Shown: one piece after another, positions 53,940-64,000 of the stretch
Numbering within the stretch: position 1 is the first letter of the stretch
Layout of the letters: every line of letters starts with the position of its first letter
Origin: Vitellaria paradoxa
Lineage: Eukaryota; Streptophyta; Magnoliopsida; Ericales; Sapotaceae
Assembly: GCA_019916065.1 (NCBI GenBank)
Contig: CM034236.1
Location: 22,232,941 to 22,296,940 of the forward strand
Direction of reading: 5' to 3'
Length of the DNA stretch: 64,000 nt
Made by a program: the position numbers and the translations under genes
The notes under the pieces: model-generated
What the model was told of the DNA's origin: nothing
Seen by the model: the letters and a program-made list of their open reading frames with translations, nothing else
The model's database searches: none

Positions 53940-54288
53940 GGGGGCATTTGGTAGCACAAATTTTAGCATTTTTTAACAATTTTTAGTCAAAAGTTGCTAA
54001 TTGCAATTTTTGGTGTGTTTGGTGAAGTAAGTTACAATTTTTAGCAACTTTTTGGAACTTTTGGGTGTTTGTTAAAATTTTTGGCAATATTCAGTAATTT
54101 TTAGTAATTTTTGAGTGTTTAATAAAATTTTTAGCAAATTTTAGCAACTTTTTGTGTGTTTGGTGAAACTTTGAGTGGAACAAATTACTATAACAAAGCA
54201 AAAGAGTGGCAAAAGTTGAGGTTTCACCAAACGCTCAGCTTGCAACTTTGGTAGATTTTTGCACTTTTGTGTGCTACCAAACAGGACC
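53940..54288. mobile_element. MITE with ~20-bp terminal inverted repeats
   Basis: The left end GGGGGCATTTGGTAGCACAA and the right end, read on the other strand, GGTCCTGTTTGGTAGCACAC, are inverted repeats. The 349-bp interior is non-coding and contains many 'TTTTTAGCAACTTTT' and 'GTGTTTGGTGAA' words. The trinucleotide ATA flanks both sides (53,937-53,939 and 54,289-54,291), close to the 3-bp duplications of PIF/Harbinger MITEs. A hAT origin is possible if this match is chance. Confidence 0.7.
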
Positions 54289-54497
54289 ATAATCTTTGCT
54301 TTTGTTCTAGGAAAAAGGAAACACGCTTATGTCATAGGTGTATTTGGATGGTAGTATTATAATAATTACTTCATGAAATTTAAAATCTTCTGTATTCTTG
54401 AGAAACCAAATTTGACATGGCTGATAGAATTTTTCTCATTCGTACCACCCAATTGTGCTTGTAATGTGAAAAATAAAATATCTCCCATTTCCAATTC

Positions 54498-55173
54498 TTA
54501 GTTGTCCATGATCACTGTGTTGATCATCATAGGAAAACTAATCAAATATTGAAAAGGTTTTATTGGAAAAATAACTTTTCTAGTCAGTCCCCATTCAATA
54601 TCTTCTATTTTCGTGTTTTCGTGTTTCAACAAATGATTTATACGTGAAATTTCATTTTCAAGACTAACCAAAGATAAATTTCTTTCTAAAAGTTCAATAA
54701 CCTTTTTGTGATGGGACTCAATATGACTGTTAATAAAAATTTTAAAATTTTCTTTTAACAATGATTTTTCAAATTTTTAAGGAGACAAATTTGCCTATTC
54801 TGACGAATTCTCTTCTATTCAAACATTCTTCTGCTAAAAAGTCATAACAATTCCATAATACGTTGTATCTGATCAAAATTAAACACAATGTTCCAATTCA
54901 TTTGATTAATGAAATTGAGGACAAGGTTTAGAAAAGTATTCATTTCTCTACCGTTGTTTTGTAGTAGAAGAGATTTTGAGAAATCAAACCTTCATTTACA
55001 TAAGTTTGGTCCATGATTAGGTCTGCTATGCATTCCATGTGTCCACAGAACTGAGCTCTTAATCCTTTCTGGCGAGAGGTCCAAACATCATCCATTTTCT
55101 CATGGAAATGTTTTTGCAATCTAGGATTGGGGAAATGGGTAGTTTGAGCTTCTTCTTTATGGTAAAAAGCCAT
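54498..55173 (-). CDS. Two consecutive ORF fragments, unrecognised, possibly viral or retroelement
   Basis: The segment at 55,173-54,940 begins MAFYHKEEAQTTHFPNPRLQ and continues with WTSRQKGLRAQFCGHMECIA. The segment at 54,761-54,498 begins MLKENFKIFINSHIESHHKK and is Leu/Glu-rich with a heptad-like pattern (IELLERNLSLVSLENEISRI), suggesting a coiled coil. Stops and frameshifts separate them. They look like protein rather than chance frames, but I know no family match. They point away from the reverse-transcriptase remnant immediately to the right, so they may be the other part of an inverted endogenous pararetrovirus copy. That is speculation. Confidence 0.35.
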
Positions 55174-55195
55174 AGCGAGATAAAAAGAGGAAAAG

Positions 55196-55350
55196 CCCGC
55201 ATGATAATTAACTATAAGAGGCTAAATGAAATTTTCAAGTTGATGGATATCTCATTCTTCGAAAAGATGTTTTAGTAAGCCTAACTGAAGGTGCTAAACT
55301 ATTTCGAAAATTTGATTATAAATCAAGATACTGGCAAATAAAATTAACAG
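55196..55350 (+). pseudogene. Reverse-transcriptase fragment, caulimovirid-like (endogenous pararetrovirus)
   Basis: About 45 residues of RT fingers are recognisable across two frames. A word INYKRLNE is followed, after stops and a frame change, by a block ending YWQIKLT. This spacing and wording are closer to plant pararetroviral RT than to gypsy or copia RT. Stop codons and a frameshift interrupt it, and the catalytic box and everything downstream are missing. It is an old, inert relic. A gypsy-type origin cannot be excluded on so little sequence. Confidence 0.5.
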
Positions 55351-55365
55351 AAAACTCAAAGCTAG

Positions 55366-55700
55366 CCCAAGTGCCCATCCATACCTTCAGAAATATAAAT
55401 GCCTAAGTGCTAGTATCAAATCCCCCTAGTGGTGTAATTACCTAGATGCCAGCCTATGTCCTTGGACGACATAAATGCTTAACCGCCAATCAGTCCACTA
55501 GATTTGACAAAGCTCCCATCACGATGTAAGCTCTTAAATACTAGTCCAAACACATTTACGAGCGTAAGTGCTCAAGAGCTAGTACACACTCGCAAAGAGA
55601 TAAGTGCGTGTTTCAGCTTCCTCAGCAGCATAAGTGCCAAAGCACCAACCTACATGCTTTGACAACGTAAGTGCCTAAGCGTCAGTTAGTCTATAAAACA
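55366..55700. repeat. Degenerate ~37-bp minisatellite
   Basis: Eight to nine diverged units start (A/G)TAAGTGCCTAAG-like: 55,397, 55,437, 55,471, 55,526, 55,564, 55,600, 55,630 and 55,667. Spacings are mostly 30-40 bp with one of 55. Units often continue GC(C/T)AG(T/C)C and end in a GACAAC or GACGAC block. It directly precedes the large satellite array but is unrelated in sequence. Confidence 0.75.
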
Positions 55701-55810
55701 AAAGCTAGGTTCATCCCATGAACCAGGTGTGAGGCATCGATTCACCAGAACAAAGCGAAGCTCTACCCGACTTAGGTATTAAGACATCAAGTCTCCATTG
55801 ATCTCTACAA

Positions 55811-58800
55811 GAAAATCGAAATAGGAACTAACAAATATGTGATATAGTAGGAATTAGACGTGGGAGAAATGCTAAGGACACGAGTCCCCTGTGCACCAAT
55901 GGATTGGATTTCTAAAGACCTCAAAACTCTCAAACCCAACAATTAGAAATATGAATAGATAAATTTGTGAAACGATAAGAATTAGACTTATGAGAGAATC
56001 AAAACAAACACATGTTCTGCTTGACATAGTAAATGGGGGCCAAGAAAATAAAATGAAACTAGGAATTGTGACATTTGTGATATGGTAAGAATCAGAGTCA
56101 TGAGAAAATGAGTAATGCAAAAAAAAAAACGTCTTATGACAGGCATAGATAAAATGGAAAAAGAGAAACGAAGTAGGAATTGACAAAATTGTGATATGGT
56201 ACGAATTGAAGACATTAGAAAATGAGGAATGCAAAAAAAATAAGTCTCATTTTGTTCATAGGTAAAATAGAAACAAAAAATCAAAATAGGAATTGACAAA
56301 TTTGTGATATGGTAGGAATTAGACATGGGAGAAATGCTAAGGACACGAGTCCCACGTGCATCAAAGGATGGTATTTCTAAAGACATTAAAGCTCGCTAAC
56401 CAAACAATTAGAAAGACGAATGGACAAATTTGTGAAAGGATAAGACATAGACTTATGCAAAATTCAAAAACAGCACATGTTACGTTCGATGTAGGTAGAA
56501 TGGAAGGGGAGAAAGAAAAGAAAATACAACTAGGAATGGTGAAATTTGCGATGTGGTAAGAATTAGAGTCACAAGAAAATGAGAAATGCAAAAAAAACAC
56601 ATTCTATGAGGGGCATAGATAACATGGAAAATGAAAATTGAAATAGGAACTAAAAATTTTGTGATATGTTAGGAATTGGATGTGAGAGAAATGCTAAGGA
56701 CACGAGTCCCTCGTGCACCAATGGACAATATTTCTAAAGATCTCAAAACTCTCTAACCCAAAAATTAGAATAAGAATGGACAAATTTGTAAAATAATAAG
56801 AATTAGACTAATGAGAAATTTTAAAAAAACCTGTTTTACTTTCGATATAGGTAAAATGGGCAAGGGCAAGAAAAGAGAATAAAAATAGGAATGGTGAAAT
56901 TTGCAACATGGTAAGAATTGGAATCATAAGAAATGTAAGAAATTAAGTCTTATATCGGACATGGGCAACATGGAAACAAAAAATCGAAATAGGAATTGAC
57001 AAATTTGTGATATGGTAAGAATTGGACGTGAGAAAAATGCTAAGGACATGAGTCCCACGTGCATCAATGGATGGTATGTCTAAAGACCTCAAAGCACTCT
57101 AACCGAAGAATTAGAAATGCGAATGGACAAATATGTAAAATGGTAAGACTTAGACTTAAGAGAAATTCAAAAAAAGCACGTGGTATGGTCAACGTAGGTA
57201 AAATGGAGGGGAGGAAAAAAAAAGAAATATAAATAGGAATGGTAAAATTTACAATATGGTAAGAATTAGAGTCGTGAGAAAATGAGAAATGTAAAAAATC
57301 ACGTCTTATGACGGGCATGGATAAAATGGAAAAATATAATCGAAGTAGGATTTGACAAAATTATAATATGGAAGGAATTGGTGTCATGAGAAAATAAGAA
57401 ATGCAAAAAAAAAAAAAAAAAAACAAGTCTTACGCTGTACATGGGTAAAATGGAAACAGAAAATAGAAGTAGGAATTGAAAATTTGTGATATTATATAGT
57501 AGGAATTAGACATGGGAGAAATGCTAAGGACACGAGTCCCATGTGCATCAAAGGATAGTATTTCTAAAGATGTCAATGCTCGCTAACCAAAGAATTAGAA
57601 ATATGAATGGACAAATTTGTGAAATAATAAGAGTTAGATTTATGAACAATTCAAAAATAGTACATGTTACGTTCAACGTAAGTAAAATGGGAGGGAAAAA
57701 GAAACTACAAATAGGAATGGTGAAATTTGCGATATGGTAAGAATCAGAGTCATAAGAAAATGAGAAATACAAAAAACATGTCTTACGATCGACGCAAGTA
57801 AATTGGGGGGAAAATGAGAAGAAAATAAAAACAGGAATGGTAAAATTTGCGATATGGTAAGAATTGGAGTTATGAGATAATGAAAGAACGCAAAAAAACA
57901 CGTCTTATGTTAGACATGGTAGAATGGAAAAAAAAAAAGAACCAAAGTAGGAATTGCCAAGTTTGTGATATGGTAGGAATTGGACTTGGAAGAAATGCTA
58001 AGGACAGAAGTCCCTCGTGCATCAATGGATGGGATTTCTAAAGACCTAAAAGCTCTCTAACCCAAGAATTAGAAATATGAATGGACAAATTTGTGAAATG
58101 ATAACGATTATACTTATGAAAAATTCCAAAAAAGCACGTATTATGTTCAACGTAAGTAAATTGGGGGGAACGAGAAGAAAATAAAATTTGGAATGGTGAA
58201 ATTTGTGATATGGTAAGAATTGGAGTTATCAGAAAATGAAAAAATGTAAAAAAACACATCTTATATTGGACATGGATGAAATGGAAAAAGAGAACCGAAG
58301 TAGGAATTGACAAATTTGTGATATGGTAGGAATTGGACTTAAGAGAAATGGTAAGGACAGGAGTCCCTCGTGCATCAACAGATGGGATTTCTGAAGACCT
58401 AAAAACTCTCTAACGCAAGAATTAGAAATATGAATGGACCAATTTGTGAAATGATAAGAGTTTAACTTAAGGGAAATTCAAAAAAAGCACTTGTTATGGT
58501 CAACGTAGCTAAAATGGAGTGAGGGAAGAAAAGAAAACACAAATAGAAATGGTGGAATTAGAGTCATGAGAAAATTACAAATGCAAAAAACCAAGTTTTA
58601 TGTTGGACATGGGTAAAATGGAAACAGAAAATCGAAATAGAAATTGACAAATTTGTGATATAGTAAGAAATGGACATAGGAGAAATCGTAAGAACACAAG
58701 TCCCACGTGCATCAATGGATGGCATTTCTAAAGACCTCAAAGCTCACTAACCAAAGAATTAGAAACATGAATTGACAAATTTGCGAAATGATAAGACTTA

Positions 58801-61800
58801 GAATTATGAAGAAGTCAAAAATAGCAAGTGTTACGTTCGACGTAAGTAAAATGGAAGGGAGTAAAAGAAAAGAAAATACAAATAATAATGGCGAAATTTG
58901 TGATATGGTAAGAATTGGAGTCATGAGAAAATGAGAAATGCAAAAAAAACGTCTTATGAAGAGCATGGATAGAATGGACAAGAAAATTGAAATAGGAATT
59001 GACAAATTTGTGATATGCTAGGAATTAGACGTGGGAAAAAAGGCTAAGGACACAAGTCCCTCATGCACCAATGGATTGGATTTCTAAAGACCTCAAAGCA
59101 CTCTAACCCAACAATTAGAAATATGAATAGACAAATTTGTGAAATGATAAGAATTAGAGTTATGAGAAAATCAAAACAAACATGTGTTCCATTCGACATA
59201 GTAAATGGGGGCAAAGAAAAGAAAATAAAACTAGGAATGGTGAAATTTGTGACATCGTAAGAATCGGAGTCATGAGAAAATGACAAATGCAAAAAACACG
59301 TTTTATGATGAGTATGGAAAAAAAAAAAAAAAAGAATGGAAGTAGGAATTGACAAAATTGTGATATGGTAGGAATCGGAGTCATGAGAAAATAAGAAATC
59401 CAAAAAAACAAGTCCTATGTTGTTCATGGGTAAAATGGAAACAGAAAATTGAAATAGGAATTGGTAAATTTGTGATATGGGAGGAATTGGACCTGAGAGA
59501 AATGCTAAGGACATGAATCCCACGTCGATCAAATGATTGTATTTCTAAAGACGTCAAAGCTTAGTTTAACTCAAAAATAGCACGTGTCACGTTTGATGTA
59601 AGTAGAATGGAAGGGAGGAAAGAAAAGAAAATACAAATGGGAATGGTAAAATTTGCAATATAGTAAGAATTATAGTCACAAGAAAATAAGAAATGCAAAA
59701 AAACACATCTTATGATGGGCATGGATAACATGGAAAAAGAAAATTGAAATAGGAACTAAAAACTTTGTGATATGTTAGGAATTGGACATGAGAGAAATGC
59801 TAAGGACACGAGCCCCTCAAGCATCAATGGATGGGATTTCTAAAGAGCTCAAAACTCTCTAACCCAAGAAATAGAAATAAGAATTAACAAATTTTTGAAA
59901 TGATAAAAATTAGACTTCTGAGAAATTTAAGAAACCGTGTGTTACGTTCGATATAGATAAAATGGGCAGGGGCAAGAAAAGAAAATAAAAATACGAACGG
60001 TGAAATTTGTGATATGGTAAGAATTTGAGTCATGAGGAAATGAGAAATGCAAAAAAATAAGTCTCACGTTGGACATGGGTAAAATGGAAATAGAAAATCG
60101 AAATAGGAATTGACAAATTTGTGATACGGTAGGAATTGATTGTGGGAGAAATGCTAAGGACATGAGTCCCACATGCATCAATGGATGCTATTTCTAAAGA
60201 CCTTAAAGCTCGCTAATCAAAGAATTAGAAATACAAAATAGACAAATTTGTGAAACAATAAGACAAACTTATGAAGAATTCAAAAATAGCACTGTTACAT
60301 TCGACATAGGTAAAATGGAAGGGTGGGAAAGAAAAGAAAATACAAATAGTAATGGTGAAATTTGTGATATGGCAAGAATTAGAGTCATAAGAAAATAAGC
60401 AATGCAAAAAAAACACATCTTTTGACGGGCATGGATAAAATTGAAAAATAGAATCAAAGTAGGAATTGATAAATTTGGGATATAGCAGGAATTGGAGTAA
60501 TGAGAAAATGAAGAATGCAAAAAAACAAGTCCTATGTTGCACGTGGGTAAAATGGAAATAAAAAATTGAAATAAGAATTGACGAATTTGTGATATGGTAG
60601 GAATTGGACTCGGGATAAATGCTAAGGACACGAGTCCCACGTGCATTAAAGGATGGTATTTCTAAAGACCTCAAAGCTCGCTAACCAAAGAATTAGAAAT
60701 ACGAATAGACAAATTTGTGAAACAATAAGACTTAAGAGTTATCAAGAATTCAAAAATAGCACGCGTTACGATCGACGTAGCTAAAATGGAAGGGTGGGAA
60801 ATAAAAGAAAATACATATAGCAATGCTGAAATTTGTGATATGGCAAGAATCGAAGTCATGAGAAAATGAAAAATGCAAAACAAACACATCTTATGATGGG
60901 CAAGGATAAAATGGACAAATAAAATTGAAATAGGAATCGACAAATTTATGATACGGCAGGAATTGGACTTGGGAAAAATGCTAATGGCACGAGTCCCTCG
61001 TGTATCGATGGAAGAGATTTCTAAAGACCCTAAAGCTCTCTGACCCAAGAACTAGAAATACGAATGGACAAATTTGTGAAATGATAAGACTTAGACTAAT
61101 GGGAAATTCAAAAAAAGCACGTGTTACGGTCAACGTACGTAAAATGGAGGGGAGGAAAGAAAAAAAAGAAAATACAAATAGGAATGGTGCAATTTGCGGC
61201 ATGGTAAGATTTGGAGTCATGAGAAAATGAAAAATGCAAAAAAACATGTCTTTCAATGGGCATAGATAAAATTGAAAAATAGAATCGAAGTAGCAATTGA
61301 CAAAATTGTAATATGGCAGGAATTGGAGTCATGAGAAAATGAGAAATACAAAAAAACAAGTCCTACGTTGGACATGGGTAAAATGGAAATAGAAAATCGA
61401 AATAGAAATTGACTAATTTGCAATATGATAAGAATTGGACTCGGGAAAAATGCTAAGGACACAAGTCCCATGTGCATCAAAGGATGGCATTTTTAAAGAC
61501 CTCAAAGCTCGCTTACCAAAGAATTAGAAATACGAATGGACAAATTTTTGAAGTGACAAAACTTAGACTTACGACAAATTCAAAATAAGCACGTGTTACA
61601 TTTGACGTAGGTAAAATGGAAAGGGGGGAAAGAAAAGAAAATACCAATAGGAATGGTGAAGTTTGTGATATGGTAAGAATTGGAGTCTCGAGAAAGTAAG
61701 AAATGCCAAAAAACACGTCTTATGATGGGCATGAATAAAATGAAAAATAAAATCGAAATAAGAATTGACAAATTTGTGATATGGTAGGAATTGGACTTGA

Positions 61801-63482
61801 GTGAAATGCTAAGGACATGAGTCCCTCATGCATCAATGGATGGGATTTCTAAAGACTTAAAAGCCCTCCAACCAAAGAATTAGAAATATGAATGGACAAA
61901 TTTGTGAAATGATAAGAACTAGACTTATGAGAAATTCAAAAAAAGCACGCACTACGCTCGACATAAGTAAATTGTGGGAAAAATGAAAAGAAAATAAAAA
62001 TTGGAATGGTGAAATTTGCGATATAGTAAAAATTGGAGTTATGGCAAAATGAATAAAATGCCAAAAAAAGCACGTCTTTTTTTGGACATGGGTAAAATGA
62101 AAAAATAGAATCAAAATAGGAATTTACAAATCTGTGAAATGGTAGGAATTGGACTTGGGAGAAATGCCAATGATAGCAGTCTCCCAATCCCAAGGATAGC
62201 AGTCCCTCGTGCATCAACGGATGGGATTTCTAAAGACCTAAAAACTGTCTAACCCAAGAATTAGCTATATGAATGGACCAATTAGTGAAATGACAAGAAT
62301 TTGACTTAAGAGAAATTCAAAAAAAAAAGGCACATGTTACATTTGACGTAGCTAAAATGGAGTGGGGAAAGAAAAGAAAATACAAATAGGAATGGTGAAA
62401 TTTGCAATATAGTAATAATTGGAGTCTTGAGAAAATTAGAAATGCAAAAAAACAAGCTTTATTTGGACATGGGTAAAATGGAAACAGAAAATCGAAATAG
62501 GAATTGACAAATTTGTTATACAGTAGGAATTGGATGTGGGAGAAATGCCAAGAATACGAGTCCCACGAGTGTCAATGGATGGTATTTCTGAACACCTCAA
62601 AGCTCTCTAACAAAAGAATTAGAAACACGAATGGTCAAATTTGTGAAGTGATAAGAGTTAGAATTACGAGAAATTTAAAAAAGCACATGTTACATTTGAC
62701 GTAGGTAAAATGGGGTGGCAAGAAATGAAAAAAAAAATAGGAATAGTGAAATTTGTGATATAGTAAGAATTGGAGTCATGAAAAAATGAGAAATGCAAAA
62801 AAACAAGTCTTTTGTTGGACATGGGTAAAATGGAAATTGAAAATTGAAGTAGGAATTGACAAATTTGTGATATGGTAGCAGTTAGATGTGGGAGAAACGC
62901 AAAGGACACAAGTCCCACGTGCATCAATGGATGGTATTTCTAAAGACCTCAAAACTCTCTAACCTAAGAATTAGAAGTACGAATGGACAAATTTGTGAAA
63001 TGATAAAATTTAAACTTATGCGAAATTTAAAAAAGCACGTGTTACAATCAATGAAGGTAAAATGGAGGGGAAGAAAGAAAAGAAAATACAAATAGGAATG
63101 GTGAAATTTGCGATATGGTAAGATTTGGAATCCTCAGAAAATGAGAAATGCAAAAAAAACCCATCTTATGTTATTCATGCGTAAAATGGAAACAGAAAAT
63201 TCAAAATACGAATGGACAAATTCGTAAATAAGATAGGAATTGGACGTGGGAGAAATGCTAAGGACAAAGTCCCTCATGCATGAATGGATCGCATTTCTAA
63301 AGACCTCAAATCTCTCTAACCCAAGAATTAGAAATATGAACGGACAAATTTGTGAAATGAGAAGAATTAAACTTATCAAAATTCACAAAAAGTACGTGTT
63401 ACATTCGACGTCGGTAATTTGTGAAATGATAAGAGTTAGATTTATCAAAATTCAAAAAAAGCATATGTTACATTCGACATAG
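55811..63482 (+). repeat. 7.7-kb satellite array with higher-order trimer/tetramer units
   Basis: Twenty copies of an anchor resembling AAATGCTAAGGACACGAGTC occur from 55,871 to 63,257. Intervals are 465, 357, 346, 484, 474, 353, 337, 356, 461, 295, 354, 468, 359, 472, 356, 358, 381, 352 and 358 bp. Each short unit (~355 bp) holds three related ~115-120-bp monomers. A carries the anchor. B carries GCACGTGTTACGTTCGAC-like words and a GGGAGGAAAG purine block. C carries AGTCATGAGAAAATGAG and CACGTCTTATGATGGG. Long units (~470 bp) add a fourth monomer D, with ACAAGTC(C/T)TA(C/T)GTTGGAC. All monomers share a (G/A)ACAAATTTGTGATATGGTA(A/G)GAATT core. The plus strand is A/G-rich. Minus-strand open frames here are repeat shadows. 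Confidence 0.95.
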
Positions 63483-64000
63483 CAATCAACACAGAATCCC
63501 ATCCACATCTATTTAGTTCCCAAAAACCCACACATCGGTCCAACAAAATAAAGAAGTGATAGTAATTGCAATTTATTTATTCCTTTCCTTGTCTTTATTA
63601 CCATTCTAAATGAAAAACTTTTAGTTCATACTTTGGAAAAGAAATAAAGAATCTGCAACATGTTTTGCGGTAAATTTTGTCAGTTAGAAGGGAAACTAGG
63701 AATAACTAGGTAGCTTCCTTTCAAATAATAACCAGCTATTGAGGGTATCCCCCCCTCCCCAAACATTGAACCAGCACTTGAGTTTTAGAACCCCAAATAT
63801 CAGTTAATGCTGCCAGTTTCTGTTAGTCTTGCTTAAATTGGCAAGCCTTTTGATTATCTTTTTCTTGATTCCCAAAATTTCACTCTTTTGATTGTTTACA
63901 TTTGGCTTAAAAATTTATATTTTTACATATTAGATTCAAGGTTGTTCACTACACCTAAGCTAAGCTCAGAAAACACATTATTATTTTCAACTTCTTTCCA
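63483..64000. other. Intergenic DNA to window end, no gene seen
   Basis: Complexity rises sharply after the satellite. A C-run (63,750-63,757) and T-rich DNA follow. No homology is recognised. Confidence 0.6.

Noticed and set aside
55872..63379. Many overlapping minus-strand ORFs with repeated hydrophobic peptides (FLHFSFSHDSNSYHI-like)
   Set aside because: They are shadows of the A/G-rich satellite. Monomer lengths near a multiple of three keep short frames open. No start context, domain or conserved full-length frame is present.
1..64000. CRISPR arrays, bacterial operons, rRNA or intact tRNA genes
   Set aside because: The repeats present are satellites, LTRs and microsatellites without unique equal-sized spacers. 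Splice signals and plant retroelements make the DNA eukaryotic. No cloverleaf other than SINE heads was found.

Overview
The window looks like nuclear DNA of a flowering plant, probably a eudicot. It is AT-rich and gene-poor, with microsatellites, intron-style splice signals, plant LTR retrotransposons primed by initiator-methionine tRNA, L1- and RTE-type LINEs, tRNA-derived SINEs, a hAT transposon and a tandem satellite. I cannot name the species. I see no intact protein-coding host gene, no rRNA or tRNA gene and no CRISPR array. Almost every recognisable coding segment is a transposon protein or a broken gene fragment.

Region 1 (1-11,000) holds LTR-like sequence, a Tourist-like MITE and a 1.65-kb element with long terminal inverted repeats. 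It also carries plus-strand remnants of unrelated host genes: two leucine-rich-repeat receptor pieces, an acireductone dioxygenase piece, an equilibrative nucleoside transporter exon and an aldo-keto reductase exon. Several keep exon-intron borders. A pyrimidine-rich leader ending at a splice donor lies at 6,660-7,149.

Region 2 (11,000-18,500) contains a decayed minus-strand LINE, an undescribed ORF with an internal repeat, a broken gypsy-type 'plant transposon protein' ORF and a decayed hAT transposase.

Region 3 (19,199-33,164) is two Ty1/copia elements in tandem, both on the minus strand, with LTRs and candidate target duplications: 19,199-24,776 (about 200-bp LTRs) and 25,097-33,164 (about 490-550-bp LTRs). 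Each hosts a nested tRNA-derived SINE with its own target duplication. Both are full of stops and short tandem duplications.

Region 4 (34,160-47,901) has a 5'-truncated RTE LINE (plus), a 5'-truncated L1 copy (minus) and a structurally complete 5.9-kb L1 LINE (minus) bounded by a perfect 20-bp target duplication. Its ORF1 and ORF2 are interrupted only by TAG/TAA stops plus one frameshift.

Region 5 (47,900-55,360) is extremely AT-rich with Helitron-like termini, a G-run cluster, a MITE and a small pararetrovirus-like reverse-transcriptase remnant.

Region 6 (55,366-63,482) is a degenerate minisatellite, then a 7.7-kb satellite array built from ~115-120-bp monomers organised as trimers (~355 bp) and tetramers (~470 bp). 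This higher-order array is the most distinctive structure in the window. Nothing here works as an operon or pathway; the layout suggests nested transposition in silent chromatin.
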